NCBI GenBank assembly: GCA_002428965.1 | Contig: DIYI01000012.1 | Location: 221,892-285,891, forward strand | Length of the DNA stretch: 64,000 bases | Source: Jejuia sp. UBA6058 | GTDB taxonomy: Bacteria > Bacteroidota > Bacteroidia > Flavobacteriales > Flavobacteriaceae | Reading direction: 5' to 3' | Shown here: positions 1 to 8,557 of the stretch, one piece after another | Layout of the letters: each line of letters opens with the position of its first letter | Position numbering within the stretch: the first letter of the stretch is position 1 | Notes under the pieces: generated by a model | Seen by the model: only the letters and a program-made list of their open reading frames with translations | Told to the model about the DNA's origin: nothing | Databases searched by the model: none | Program-made: the position numbers and the translations under genes

Positions 1-2004
1 AGAAGACTTACTGATAATTTCATTAAAACCTTTGCTCAAGAAACTAGCACAACATCGCCTCAAGTTTCTAAAAATCAAACGGAAGACGTTAAACTTACCC
101 CAAAAGAAACTAAAGGGGCAGGTGCAGGCCAGTTTTCATTGTTTGGTGCAGATCCTTCCAGTGAAACTGAAACAGTTTCAGAATATGCTAGAAAAACAAA
201 TGACACCTCATCTCATTTTTATCAGAGTGTGAACTCACCATTATCCAAAAAACTATTTATTAAAAATTTGATGAAACAGACTTCCGTATGTTTTGATACT
301 GAAACTACTGGGTTAGATCCTTTAACAGCAGAATTAGTTGGAATTGCCTTTTCTTGGGAAGTAGGAAAAGGGTTTTATTTACCATTTCCAGAAGATAAAA
401 ATGAAGCGCAAAACCTAATTGAAGAACTCAGACCATTTTTTGAAAATGATACCATTGAAAAAATTGGTCAGAATTTAAAATATGATATTAAGGTTTTAGC
501 CAAATACAAGATTGAAGTTAAGGGTAAACTTTTTGATACTATGTTAGCGCATTACCTCATCAATCCAGATATGCGCCATAATATGGATGTGTTGGCAGAA
601 ACCTATCTCAATTATACACCTATTTCTATTGAGACTTTAATTGGCAAAAAAGGCAAGAATCAGTTATCGATGCGTGATGTTCCTTTGGAAAAACAAACAG
701 AATATGCTGTTGAAGATGCAGATATCACTTTACAATTGAAAGAACATTTTCAAAATGAACTAGGTGAAGCCAATACACAAAAATTATTTGATGATATTGA
801 AGTACCGCTATTGCGTGTTTTAGCGGATATGGAATTGGAAGGTATTAATTTAGATAAAGCCTTTTTAAATAGTTTATCTGAAGAATTGGATACCGACATT
901 AAAACTTTAGAACGCAAAATTTATGAAGCTGCTGGTGAGGAATTTAATATTGCTTCACCAAAACAATTAGGAGTGATTTTGTTTGAAAAAATGAAGTTGG
1001 TGGATAAGCCTAAAAAAACCAAATCGGGTCAATATTCTACTGCAGAAGAAGTATTGAGTTATTTGGCTAAAGATCATGATATTATTCAAAACATATTAGA
1101 TTTTCGAGGTTTATCAAAACTAAAAAGCACCTATGTAGATGCATTACCCAATCAAGTTTTAGAACGCACCAATAGAGTGCATACCGATTATATGCAGACG
1201 GTTGCAGCTACTGGACGATTAAGTAGCAACAATCCTAACCTCCAAAACATTCCAATTAGAACAGAACGTGGACGACAAGTAAGAAAAGCATTTGTTCCAA
1301 GAAATGAAGACTACACCTTGTTGGCTGCCGATTACTCTCAAATAGAACTGCGAATTATAGCTGCTTTAAGTAAAGAAGAAACCATGATTTCGGCATTCCA
1401 AAATGGCGAAGATATTCATGCCTCTACTGCTTCAAAAGTATTTAATGTTGCTATTGACGATGTAACTCGTGAACAACGTAGTAATGCGAAAACAGTAAAT
1501 TTCGGAATTATTTATGGTGTTTCGGCTTTTGGTTTAAGTAATCAAACCAACTTATCCCGAGCAGAATCAAAAGAGCTAATCGACACCTATTATGCCACCT
1601 ATCCTAAACTTAGAAATTACATCAGTGAACAAGTAGATTTTGCAAGAGATAATGGTTATGTTCAAACGGTTTTGGGCAGACGTCGCTATTTAAAAGACAT
1701 TAATTCTAGAAATGCTGTGGTTCGCGGTGCTGCAGAACGAAATGCTGTAAATGCACCCATACAGGGAAGTGCTGCAGATATTATAAAAATTGCAATGATA
1801 AATATTCACCAAAAATTATCAGGAGGTAATTTTAAAACTAAAATGCTATTACAAGTACACGATGAATTGGTATTTGATGTGTACAAACCTGAATTGGAAA
1901 ATATCAAAACTTTGGTGAAAACCGAAATGGAAAACGCTTATAAACTAGAAGTACCTCTTGATGTAGATTTGGATATTGGTGATAATTGGTTGGAGGCGCA
2001 TTAA
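1..2004 (+). CDS. polA: DNA polymerase I (5'-truncated by window edge)
   Basis: The reading frame is open from base 1, so only the C-terminal two thirds is present; the N-terminal 5' nuclease lies outside. The 3'-5' exonuclease domain keeps its acidic residues: FDTETTGLD near base 292, the KYDIKV motif near 480, and the Y-x3-D motif EYAVEDAD near 700. The polymerase domain shows motif A (DYSQIELR, near 1330), motif B (RSNAKTVNFGIIYG, near 1480) and motif C (QVHDELVFD, near 1852). Both activities are therefore predicted to be intact (proofreading plus synthesis for replication and repair). An internal TTG at 139 is not the real start. The gene ends 7 bases before a strong hairpin shared with the convergent gene downstream. 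Confidence 0.97.
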   Translation, partial: RRLTDNFIKTFAQETSTTSPQVSKNQTEDVKLTPKETKGAGAGQFSLFGADPSSETETVSEYARKTNDTSSHFYQSVNSPLSKKLFIKNLMKQTSVCFDTETTGLDPLTAELVGIAFSWEVGKGFYLPFPEDKNEAQNLIEELRPFFENDTIEKIGQNLKYDIKVLAKYKIEVKGKLFDTMLAHYLINPDMRHNMDVLAETYLNYTPISIETLIGKKGKNQLSMRDVPLEKQTEYAVEDADITLQLKEHFQNELGEANTQKLFDDIEVPLLRVLADMELEGINLDKAFLNSLSEELDTDIKTLERKIYEAAGEEFNIASPKQLGVILFEKMKLVDKPKKTKSGQYSTAEEVLSYLAKDHDIIQNILDFRGLSKLKSTYVDALPNQVLERTNRVHTDYMQTVAATGRLSSNNPNLQNIPIRTERGRQVRKAFVPRNEDYTLLAADYSQIELRIIAALSKEETMISAFQNGEDIHASTASKVFNVAIDDVTREQRSNAKTVNFGIIYGVSAFGLSNQTNLSRAESKELIDTYYATYPKLRNYISEQVDFARDNGYVQTVLGRRRYLKDINSRNAVVRGAAERNAVNAPIQGSAADIIKIAMINIHQKLSGGNFKTKMLLQVHDELVFDVYKPELENIKTLVKTEMENAYKLEVPLDVDLDIGDNWLEAH

Positions 2005-2010
2005 ATTATA

Positions 2011-2051
2011 AGAATCTACTTTTTCAAGGTTTAATTAAAAAAGTAGATTCT
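2011..2051. terminator. Bidirectional hairpin terminator between polA and the 2068 gene
   Basis: A perfect 14-bp stem (AGAATCTACTTTTT at 2011-2024 against its complement at 2038-2051) with a 13-base loop lies between two convergent genes. The stem's own A/T runs supply U-rich sequence in both directions. Confidence 0.75.
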
Positions 2052-2067
2052 GTCCTAATATTTTTAT

Positions 2068-2595
2068 TTATCCATTACCCAGTTTTACAAAAACAAAATC
2101 GCCTTCTCCATTAATAGGTAAAATTGCTGCAAGCGGAACATCTTCCAAAATCATTTTACCAGATTCAAATCTTACGGAAAACGCACTAGACTCATCCTCG
2201 TCCCCACTAAGAATCAATTGATCGTTCTGCAACTCCCAAGTACCAATAAATGTGTCGATATTTTCACAGTTAACTACATACTCTACTTCCTCCTGTGTCG
2301 GGTTGAAATCATTCGGATCATATTGCTCTAATATAAAAGATTGATCAGTTTTAAACTCAAAAGCCATGTATTCACAACCTTCATCAACTATAAGCTCAAC
2401 AAAAGCCCGAATTTCCTGAGAGGCCTCAACAGGAAGAGCACTTCCATCTAAAGTAAAATCTGTAATATCCCTTAATAACCAAATACCCTCAAAAGTTACG
2501 TCTTCGTTGTGCATTTCTTCTCCATCCGAGGAGTTGGAACATGATAATGTAACTATTAACAATAGTAGTGTAGTAAAAATTCTGGTAGTTTTCAT
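2068..2595 (-). CDS. Lipocalin-like lipoprotein, function unknown
   Basis: 175 residues. A charged N-terminus (MKTTR), a hydrophobic stretch and a lipobox (TLSCSN) predict a lipoprotein with Cys near residue 19. After an acidic linker the protein has a 'GIWLLRDI...' segment, alternating strands and a later 'GTWELQNDQLIL' repeat of the same type, a pattern common in lipocalin-like Bacteroidota lipoproteins. It is monocistronic, convergent with polA. No catalytic motif is seen, so the function is unknown; the lipocalin-like label is an inference from pattern only. Confidence 0.7.
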   Translation of the reverse strand: MKTTRIFTTLLLLIVTLSCSNSSDGEEMHNEDVTFEGIWLLRDITDFTLDGSALPVEASQEIRAFVELIVDEGCEYMAFEFKTDQSFILEQYDPNDFNPTQEEVEYVVNCENIDTFIGTWELQNDQLILSGDEDESSAFSVRFESGKMILEDVPLAAILPINGEGDFVFVKLGNG

Positions 2596-2681
2596 TTAAA
2601 TTAATTTATGTGTTTATTACACATCGCTTTTTTTATAAAATGTCATCATCGAAAATGAGTCACGTCTACTTATATTATTTG

Positions 2682-2716
2682 TTTGAGGTCGTATTTTTAT
2701 AATTTTCATATCTTTG
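2682..2716 (+). promoter_or_regulatory. Bacteroidota-type promoter for the 2739 gene
   Basis: TATCTTTG at 2709-2716 matches the TAnnTTTG -7 element, with TTTG at 2682-2685 as a possible -33 element (spacer 23, slightly long). The start codon follows 22 bases later. Confidence 0.5.
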
Positions 2717-2738
2717 AAGCAACCTTAATCTACTGTTT

Positions 2739-3092
2739 ATGAAAAAATTACTTCTAAGCTGCATGTTATTTGTAGCGTTTCCAAGTTTGATTTTAGCGCA
2801 AGATATTATTGAATTAGGCAATAGCGAATCTATGTGCATTACGGGCAAAGGCAAAGGGCAAGATGCCGTTATCAATCCGTTTCCAAATGCTGTTAGTTTT
2901 GCTGTTGTTGAAAATGTCGGATCAAACACCTTCTCCATTCGTGTTGAAGAAAACAGCACTATTGTAAAGGAAATTACCATTAAACGTAACGAAACCAAAA
3001 AAGTTACCGTCTTAGAATCTTATCAACTTTATTTTGATAGCAAAAAGCCTACAAAAGCTAAAGTTAGTTTTGAAAAGGCCAAGGCATATTAA
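2739..3092 (+). CDS. Small exported protein, function unknown
   Basis: 117 residues with a clear Sec signal peptide (MKKLLLSCMLFVAF...ILAQ, cleavage after about residue 20). The mature part is a small, beta-rich, basic domain with no cysteines forming a lipobox and no catalytic motif that I recognise. It is monocistronic, with its own -7-type promoter just upstream. Probably periplasmic. No family assigned. Confidence 0.7.
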   Translation: MKKLLLSCMLFVAFPSLILAQDIIELGNSESMCITGKGKGQDAVINPFPNAVSFAVVENVGSNTFSIRVEENSTIVKEITIKRNETKKVTVLESYQLYFDSKKPTKAKVSFEKAKAY

Positions 3093-3131
3093 GTTTTAAA
3101 TCGATAAGTGTTAATCTAGATTGAAAGATTC

Positions 3132-3548
3132 TTAAAATGAAATCACCAGCGATACAGCCGAATAATTATATGGATTGCTTGTATAGCCGACTGCTCCATT
3201 TTCTAACTGAATTTTCGCTTTGCTTTTATGTTTTCCAGAAGCAATAAATAATGGAATACTTGCTACAGTAGTTGCTCCACCTAGATAAGATAACCAAAGC
3301 CCTTTATTATTATTTGTAGAATCGTTATCAACTATACCTCCACTTAAGTTTATACCAAGACCGCCAACAATCATAGCCACGCCTCCTGTAAGCGTAAGCC
3401 ATCCCGCCAAATTATTCGCTTTCTTTTTTTGAATATGGAAATCATATAATTCTTGTGGAGAACTGTTCTCTTCATCTGGTATTACTTGTGCTCTTGAAAT
3501 ATTAATACTTCCCAAAACGAAAAGTAATATTAGTAGTTGTAGTTTCAT
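3132..3548 (-). CDS. Small membrane/exported protein, function unknown
   Basis: 138 residues: signal peptide (MKLQLLILLFVLGSINISRAQ), a short charged linker, then two hydrophobic glycine-rich segments (around residues 50-72 and 84-104) and a polar C-terminus. This hydrophobic hairpin layout is common in small Bacteroidota envelope proteins. It lies downstream of rng on the same strand but is separated from it by a terminator, so it is probably transcribed alone. Function not recognised. Confidence 0.65.
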   Translation of the reverse strand: MKLQLLILLFVLGSINISRAQVIPDEENSSPQELYDFHIQKKKANNLAGWLTLTGGVAMIVGGLGINLSGGIVDNDSTNNNKGLWLSYLGGATTVASIPLFIASGKHKSKAKIQLENGAVGYTSNPYNYSAVSLVISF

Positions 3549-3626
3549 TTTTATCGTAATTTATTTTGTAACCATCTAATAATCTGAAAGTTAACAAAAA
3601 ATGGTTCAAAAAATAAAATTTCGACA

Positions 3627-3664
3627 TAAAAAAACCCGCAAACTTAAAAAGTAGCGGGTTTTTT
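3627..3664 (-). terminator. Rho-independent terminator after rng
   Basis: AAAACCCGC (3631-3639) pairs with GCGGGTTTT (3654-3662). Read on the minus strand the hairpin is followed by a T run, directly after the rng stop codon at 3667. Confidence 0.85.
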
Positions 3665-3666
3665 AA

Positions 3667-5211
3667 TTATTTAATTTGATTACCATTTTTATCAAAAAAA
3701 TGATACTCTAAATATGTGTAAGCATCGCGGGGTAAAATCTTCACCCATTTTTTATGTTCTAAAAACCATTTAGAACGTATAGATGGAAAGCCTTTAGTTA
3801 AAAAGGCTGCTATAAAAGGATGTGTGTTTAAAGTCACCTTTTTGTAGTCTTTTTTAAATAGTATTTCAAGATCGTGGTTTATTTTCTGCACCAAACTTAT
3901 AGGTGCTTCTACCTCAGAACCGTTTAAACCGTTTGGGTTTTCCTCGCGGGTTTTAATATTCATTTCTGGGCGTGTACGTTGTCTTGTAATTTGTATCAAA
4001 CCAAATTTACTTGGTGGCAGTATTTTATGTTTTGCTCTATCATCCTTCATTTCATCGCGAAGGTGATTGAAGAGTTTCTGCCTGTTTTCGGTTTTAGTCA
4101 TGTCAATAAAATCAACTACAATGATGCCTCCCATATCACGTAAACGCAACTGTCTAGCAATTTCTGTAGCGGCAATTAAATTAACTTCTAAAGCCGTTTC
4201 CTCTTGGTTGTTTGATTTGTTTGAACGGTTACCGCTGTTTACATCAATAACATGAAGTGCTTCGGTATGTTCTATTACCAAATACGCACCTTTTGTCATG
4301 GATACGGTTTTACCAAAAGAGGTTTTAATCTGTCGTTCGATTCCAAATTTTTCAAAAATCGGAACACGGTTTTGATACAATTTTACTATTGATTCTTTCT
4401 TTGGTGCAATTTCTTGCAAGTAATCTTTAATTTGGTAGTGCAAAGTTTCATCATCTACTGTTATTCCAGTAAAGGTGTCATTAAATATGTCTCGTAAAAT
4501 AGACGAGGCCTTATTCATTTCTCCTAATACTTTACTGGGGTGATGTGCTTTGTACAGTTTTTTACACATTGCATTCCAACGGTGGAGCAAATTCTGTAAA
4601 TCTTTATCTAATTCGGCTACTTTTTTGCCTTGTGCTACGGTACGAACAATAATACCAAACCCTTGCGGGGTGATACTTTTTACCAATCGTTTTAAGCGGT
4701 CTTTCTCTTCGCGAGATTCTATTTTTTGAGAAATAGAAATACGATTTGAAAACGGCATTAAAACAATATATCTGCCGGCTATAGATAACTCTGATGTTAT
4801 TCTTGGACCTTTTGTAGAAATTGGTTCTTTAACTACTTGTACCAGTAGCGATTGATTGGATTTTAAGACGTCGGCAATTTTGCCATCTTTCTCAATATCC
4901 TTTTCAAAGGGGAAGTTTTTTAAAGAAAAATCTTTTAGTTTACCTGTGCTTACACGTTTTGTGAATTTTAAAAGGGAAGGGAGTTTTGGACCTAAATCAT
5001 GATAGTGCAAAAAAGCATCTTTCTCATAACCTACATTAACAAATGCAGCATTAAGCCCTGGTACAGTTTTACGAATTTTGGCGATAAACACGTCACCAAC
5101 CGCAAAATTGTTATCATCTTCATCCTTTTGTAATTCAATAAGTTTTCCATCTTTTAATAAGGCAAAATCAACAGCTTCTGAATTAGATCGAATAATCAAT
5201 TCTTTATCCAT
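3667..5211 (-). CDS. rng: Ribonuclease E/G family endoribonuclease
   Basis: 514 residues, the length of RNase G without the C-terminal degradosome scaffold of RNase E. It has an N-terminal S1-like RNA-binding region (about residues 35-130, split as in the family) and the DNase I-like catalytic domain with the two metal-binding aspartates D323 (VIDVNSG) and D367 (VVDFIDM). The C-terminal segment continues to a small folded domain. The CPxC zinc-link motif that joins protomers in E. coli RNase E is not present where expected (after RQRTRPEM). Role: RNA decay and rRNA processing in the cytoplasm. It is downstream of the small basic gene and hup on the same strand, a conserved order in this phylum. 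Confidence 0.93.
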   Translation of the reverse strand: MDKELIIRSNSEAVDFALLKDGKLIELQKDEDDNNFAVGDVFIAKIRKTVPGLNAAFVNVGYEKDAFLHYHDLGPKLPSLLKFTKRVSTGKLKDFSLKNFPFEKDIEKDGKIADVLKSNQSLLVQVVKEPISTKGPRITSELSIAGRYIVLMPFSNRISISQKIESREEKDRLKRLVKSITPQGFGIIVRTVAQGKKVAELDKDLQNLLHRWNAMCKKLYKAHHPSKVLGEMNKASSILRDIFNDTFTGITVDDETLHYQIKDYLQEIAPKKESIVKLYQNRVPIFEKFGIERQIKTSFGKTVSMTKGAYLVIEHTEALHVIDVNSGNRSNKSNNQEETALEVNLIAATEIARQLRLRDMGGIIVVDFIDMTKTENRQKLFNHLRDEMKDDRAKHKILPPSKFGLIQITRQRTRPEMNIKTREENPNGLNGSEVEAPISLVQKINHDLEILFKKDYKKVTLNTHPFIAAFLTKGFPSIRSKWFLEHKKWVKILPRDAYTYLEYHFFDKNGNQIK

Positions 5212-5382
5212 TCTGTTAATTTTAATTCCGCCAAAGGCGAAATGGATTAAACTTTATTTTTTATCACAGGATTTTAATCCGTGGAGTTCAAATACATTCG
5301 CTAGAATGCTAAAAAAATGTTGAACTCATTATCAAAGAACTTGTAATTTTTTAATGTCCCATAAAGGGGACAATTTCAAATA

Positions 5383-5409
5383 AAAAAAGTAGCTATCTAA
5401 CTACTTTTT
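5383..5409 (-). terminator. Terminator after the small basic protein gene
   Basis: AAAAAAGTAG (5383-5392) pairs with CTACTTTTT (5401-5409) around an 8-base loop. It lies 4 bases beyond the stop of the 30-residue gene and provides a U-run on the minus strand. Confidence 0.8.
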
Positions 5410-5413
5410 CTAC

Positions 5414-5506
5414 CTATTTTTTCTTTTTGTGACGGTTAGCGCGTCTACGTTTTTTACGCTTGTGCGTCGCTACCTTATGTCTTTTACGTTTTTTACCACT
5501 TGGCAT
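5414..5506 (-). CDS. 30-residue lysine/arginine-rich protein, possible ribosomal component
   Basis: I translated this by hand: ATG at 5506-5504, stop TAG at 5416-5414. The product starts MPSGKKRKRHKVATHKRKKR and continues as a basic tail ending in a run of lysines. More than half the residues are Lys, Arg or His. The same mini-gene recurs between rng and hup in many Bacteroidota, and the composition is that of a small ribosomal protein. I recall that an extra small protein was seen in a Flavobacterium ribosome structure, but I cannot confirm this is it. It has its own terminator. Gene finders often miss it because of its length. Confidence 0.8.
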   Translation of the reverse strand: MPSGKKRKRHKVATHKRKKRRRANRHKKKK

Positions 5507-5548
5507 AAATAGTGTCTTTTAAATTAATATTTTATTCTGAATGTTTTG

Positions 5549-5839
5549 TTATTTAACCTCAACGTTGGTTTTAACACCCTCAACAAAAACTTTTGCAGGC
5601 TTAAATGCAGGAATGTTATGCGCTGGAATTTTTATAGTAGTATTTTTAGAAATGTTTCTTCCTGTTTTTTCAGCTCTTGTTTTGATGATGAAGCTTCCAA
5701 AACCTCTTAAATACACATTATCACCACTTTCTAAAGATGTTTTTACTTCTTCCATAAAAGATTCAACAGTTGCTTGAACATCTCCTTTTTCAATTCCTAA
5801 TTTCTCAGAAATCTTTGCTACTAAATCAGCCTTTGTCAT
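5549..5839 (-). CDS. hup: HU-family DNA-binding protein
   Basis: 96 residues, the usual HU/IHF length. It has the MTKADLVAKISEKLGI helix-turn-helix start, the GFGSF turn and a flexible beta-arm segment ending in NIPAFKPAK. It bends and compacts DNA in the nucleoid as a dimer. Upstream on the minus strand is a good Bacteroidota promoter. It is followed by the small basic protein gene and rng on the same strand. Confidence 0.95.
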   Translation of the reverse strand: MTKADLVAKISEKLGIEKGDVQATVESFMEEVKTSLESGDNVYLRGFGSFIIKTRAEKTGRNISKNTTIKIPAHNIPAFKPAKVFVEGVKTNVEVK

Positions 5840-5886
5840 TTTTCAGTCTTTTTAATATTTGGGTTTATAAATTTTATAAAGGGATG

Positions 5887-5919
5887 CAAATATATGCATT
5901 TAAATTTCAATAAATCAAA
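5887..5919 (-). promoter_or_regulatory. Promoter of hup (TTTG / TAnnTTTG)
   Basis: On the minus strand TATATTTG (bases 5894-5887) is a -7 element and TTTG (5919-5916) a -33 element, 21 bases apart. Both match the Bacteroidota consensus and lie upstream of the hup start. Confidence 0.7.
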
Positions 5920-5981
5920 CCTAAAACACTAAAATTTAAGATTATAAACGTTTAATTTAGCACTTCGTAGAAAATAAATCC

Positions 5982-7028
5982 ATGTCCTTTTCAAAAAATT
6001 TAATTCACTGGTATTCAGTTAATAAGCGAAATTTACCATGGCGCGAAACTACGAATCCCTATTTTATCTGGTTATCGGAAATTATTTTACAACAAACCCA
6101 AGTAAAACAAGGGTTACCTTATTATGAAGCATTTGTTACTAATTTTCCAACGGTTTTTAATCTAGCAAAGGCAGATGAAAGTGAGGTATTAAAACTGTGG
6201 CAAGGGCTGGGGTATTACTCCCGCGCACGAAACCTGCATTTTACAGCTAAATATGTTGTGAATGAGTTGAAAGGCGAGTTTCCAAACACGTATAAAGAAT
6301 TACTACAATTAAAAGGTGTAGGCGATTATACAGCAAGTGCTATAGCATCCATTTGTTTTAACGAAGCTGCTGCTGTTGTTGATGGAAATGTCTACCGTGT
6401 CTTGTCTCGCTACTTAGGCATTGATACACCTATTAATACAACTGCAGGCATTAAGGAATTTAAAACTTTAGCCCAAGAATTGATTGATGTAAAAGATCCT
6501 GCAACGTTTAATCAAGCTATAATGGAGTTTGGCGCTACTCAATGTAGACCGAAAAATCCAGATTGTATGTTTTGTCCGTTTCGGGATTCTTGTGTAGCAT
6601 ATAATAAAGGTACGATTGATGAACTTCCTATAAAGCTTAAAAAGCTTAAAGTTAAACAACGTTACTTTAATTTTTTAGTGTTCCTATCGGAAGACAAACA
6701 AACCCTTATAGAGAAACGCGAAGGCAAAGGCATTTGGCAAAACTTATATCAATTCCCTTTAATTGAAACAGAACAGAATTTGGGGTATGATGATTTTTTG
6801 AAGGTAGCAAAAGCGCATCCACTTTTAAAGGATAAGCCATTTGAATTGAGACAATACAATGATACACCTAAAGTGCATAAACTATCGCATCAACATTTGA
6901 ATACTACGTTTTGGATTGTTTCTGTTGATAAGGTTGAAAATAGTATTCCTGTTGAAAACATTACAGACTATCCTGTACCTATTTTGATTGGGAAGTTTAT
7001 TGAGGGGTTTGATAAATTTAAACTTTAG
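5982..7028 (+). CDS. mutY: A/G-specific adenine DNA glycosylase
   Basis: 348 residues, normal family length. It removes adenine mispaired with 8-oxoguanine. Visible motifs: catalytic Glu33 (LSEIILQQTQ), HhH motif LKGVGDYTA (110-118), catalytic Asp134 (VVDGNV), the [4Fe-4S] loop C188-x6-C195-x2-C198-x5-C204, and a C-terminal NUDIX-like 8-oxoG recognition domain (about 225-345). It is the first gene of the conserved mutY-ssb-gldE-gldD order, here interrupted by an accessory pocket of about 2.2 kb. The last 18 codons before the final residues are duplicated perfectly about 1 kb downstream. Confidence 0.96.
   Translation: MSFSKNLIHWYSVNKRNLPWRETTNPYFIWLSEIILQQTQVKQGLPYYEAFVTNFPTVFNLAKADESEVLKLWQGLGYYSRARNLHFTAKYVVNELKGEFPNTYKELLQLKGVGDYTASAIASICFNEAAAVVDGNVYRVLSRYLGIDTPINTTAGIKEFKTLAQELIDVKDPATFNQAIMEFGATQCRPKNPDCMFCPFRDSCVAYNKGTIDELPIKLKKLKVKQRYFNFLVFLSEDKQTLIEKREGKGIWQNLYQFPLIETEQNLGYDDFLKVAKAHPLLKDKPFELRQYNDTPKVHKLSHQHLNTTFWIVSVDKVENSIPVENITDYPVPILIGKFIEGFDKFKL
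6959..7012 (+). repeat. Direct repeat, copy 1: mutY 3' end (54 bp)
   Basis: The 54 bases here are identical to 7952-8005, an offset of 993 bp. This copy is inside the functional mutY frame and encodes ITDYPVPILIGKFIEGF. Beyond the repeat the two copies diverge at once (DKFKL-stop here, EGF-stop in copy 2). Confidence 0.95.
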
Positions 7029-7056
7029 TTGTGACTAAAATAGTCATCATACGTTT

Positions 7057-7833
7057 TTAATAACCAATAAAATCCTCTGAAAAGCTTCCATAAATACTTA
7101 ATGGAACATACTCAGTTATTATTGAAGTTATAAATCCAGATTTGTCAAAAATAAGTTTAGCAAAATATTGACTCGCTGCACCTCCCCCAAAGATATAGAT
7201 ATATAAATAATCTCCATCTTCGTAGGCTTCAAGAATTCTCTCATGACCACCGAAATTACATAAGTTTGGATTATATAAATTTGGGAAATTCTTTAGGTTC
7301 GTATTTAGTTCTTTGTCATCTATCTTTACTGATAAATATTTTATTTCTTTTTCAGGATATTTGGGGTACTCATAATAAATTGAACCATATGGATATTTAT
7401 CATCTATCTTAATTAATAACTTACTTTCTGGATCATAATCTAATTTATGTTCTTGCTTATCAAAGACATTTAGTTTTATTTCAATTTCACATTTATCTCC
7501 ATTGCTCAAAGTGTCTGAGATTAAAACATAATTTTCATAGCAAGTATCGTTTTTTAGTTTTTTTAATAACCTTCTATCTGTTATATACTTTTTATGTTCA
7601 GGTTTTTCAAGTAAATTTTGAATTACGAAGTCTACAAAGTATTTCGGTTGTGGTAAATCTCCATATGTTTCCATTTCTTTTGAATATATGGGACTCTTTT
7701 GTGATTCCACTCTAATATGTTTTATATGATTGAAAGAACTTGAAGGTTTAAAATCATTTCCCGAATCTTGAGGGATTTTGGTGCCACAAGAAATTATTAT
7801 TAACGAAAGAATAAGTACCCAGATTAATTTCAT
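7057..7833 (-). CDS. Lipoprotein of unknown function (possible orphan immunity type)
   Basis: 258 residues. The N-terminus MKLIWVLILSLIIISCGTK is a lipoprotein signal (lipobox IISC, Cys16). The mature part is rich in Lys, Tyr and Asp. Its C-terminal third alternates short strands, including an EDGDYLYIYIFGGGAAS segment. No enzyme motif is recognised. It lies in the 7.0-9.2 kb pocket between mutY and ssb, bracketed by the 54-bp repeat and more AT-rich than the surrounding housekeeping genes, which suggests a recent insertion. An immunity role is inferred only from the neighbouring genes. Confidence 0.65.
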   Translation of the reverse strand: MKLIWVLILSLIIISCGTKIPQDSGNDFKPSSSFNHIKHIRVESQKSPIYSKEMETYGDLPQPKYFVDFVIQNLLEKPEHKKYITDRRLLKKLKNDTCYENYVLISDTLSNGDKCEIEIKLNVFDKQEHKLDYDPESKLLIKIDDKYPYGSIYYEYPKYPEKEIKYLSVKIDDKELNTNLKNFPNLYNPNLCNFGGHERILEAYEDGDYLYIYIFGGGAASQYFAKLIFDKSGFITSIITEYVPLSIYGSFSEDFIGY

Positions 7834-7907
7834 TTTTAAATAAGGCTTATTTTATGATTTTCAACAATAAACAAAAGGACTTTTATATTTACGAAGTAAG
7901 TTATTAC

Positions 7908-7935
7908 TATCAAATATAATCAAATCCTCAGTTCA
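7908..7935 (+). repeat. 28-bp imperfect direct repeat, copy 1
   Basis: Bases 7908-7935 match 8977-9004 at 26 of 28 positions, with the first 19 identical (TATCAAATATAATCAAATC). The two copies bracket the two-gene unit at 8042-8888. Confidence 0.7.
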
Positions 7936-7951
7936 CAATTGGTTTCGAAAC

Positions 7952-8014
7952 CATTACAGACTATCCTGTACCTATTTTGATTGGGAAGTTTATTGAGGGG
8001 TTTGAAGGGTTTTA
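7952..8014 (+). pseudogene. Duplicated remnant of the mutY 3' end (copy 2)
   Basis: Bases 7952-8005 are identical to 6959-7012 in mutY and stay in the same frame, reading ITDYPVPILIGKFIEGF followed by EGF and a stop at 8012-8014. Upstream of 7947 the similarity to mutY fades. There is no start or upstream mutY sequence, so this is a fragment, most simply the displaced original mutY end after a DNA segment entered. Confidence 0.85.
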
Positions 8015-8041
8015 GCGCAGTTCTATTTAATACCTTATTTC

Positions 8042-8557
8042 TTATCGTATTGTATTTCTAGTTCCTGGATAAATTTCTTCATCAAGAACTGTACTCTCTT
8101 CTTCTGGATGAAAATAATATATCTTTTTTTTCTTTAAATCTCTGTAAACATAACAATTATCAAATAGAATTATTCCATTCAATTTTTCATTCCAATAGTC
8201 AATTTTTGGGAACCATTCGGGTATTATACTTTTCACCAATTCAATTTGTTCTTGAAATATTAGATTATATTTTTTGCCAATATGATTTTCTGTTTTGAAT
8301 ATGTTATCGTATAACTTGTCATTTTTGTAATCAAAAATTCCAAAAACACATTTCGTGCTTAAATAGGATACATTTTTAATATTTGAAGCATCTGATTTTA
8401 TTAACTCAACAGGAAACCAACCTGTCAACCTAGGATTTTCAATTTTTTTGAATTCCTCATAATTCTCATATTCTTGTAGATAATCTCCACCATTACAGGA
8501 CGTAAATATTAATGTTGTGATTAGAAATAAAATCAAATATCTAATCATTAATTTCAT
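8042..8557 (-). CDS. Lipoprotein, immunity-like, function unknown
   Basis: 171 residues with a lipoprotein signal (hydrophobic run ending TLIFTSCNGG). Residues about 45-75 read LTGWFPVELIKSDASNIKN...FGIFDYKN, which resembles the 'GW(F/L)P..IP.SA.NI' pattern I associate with YbbC/YhhH-type proteins of Rhs/polymorphic-toxin loci; this is a loose match. It overlaps the upstream gene (8541-8888) by 17 bases, so the two are translationally coupled. No toxin is visible nearby. Confidence 0.6.
   Translation of the reverse strand: MKLMIRYLILFLITTLIFTSCNGGDYLQEYENYEEFKKIENPRLTGWFPVELIKSDASNIKNVSYLSTKCVFGIFDYKNDKLYDNIFKTENHIGKKYNLIFQEQIELVKSIIPEWFPKIDYWNEKLNGIILFDNCYVYRDLKKKKIYYFHPEEESTVLDEEIYPGTRNTIR

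Noticed and set aside
2675..2998. Minus-strand open frame opposite the 2739 gene
   Set aside because: The plus-strand frame has a clean signal peptide and promoter; this one has no recognisable features.
5355..5372. TGTCCC...GGGGACA hairpin upstream of rng
   Set aside because: Short, without a T run, and not tied to any gene end; it may be chance.
7952..8014. A short functional gene at the second mutY-end copy
   Set aside because: It has no start codon context or upstream domain; it is a duplicated tail only.
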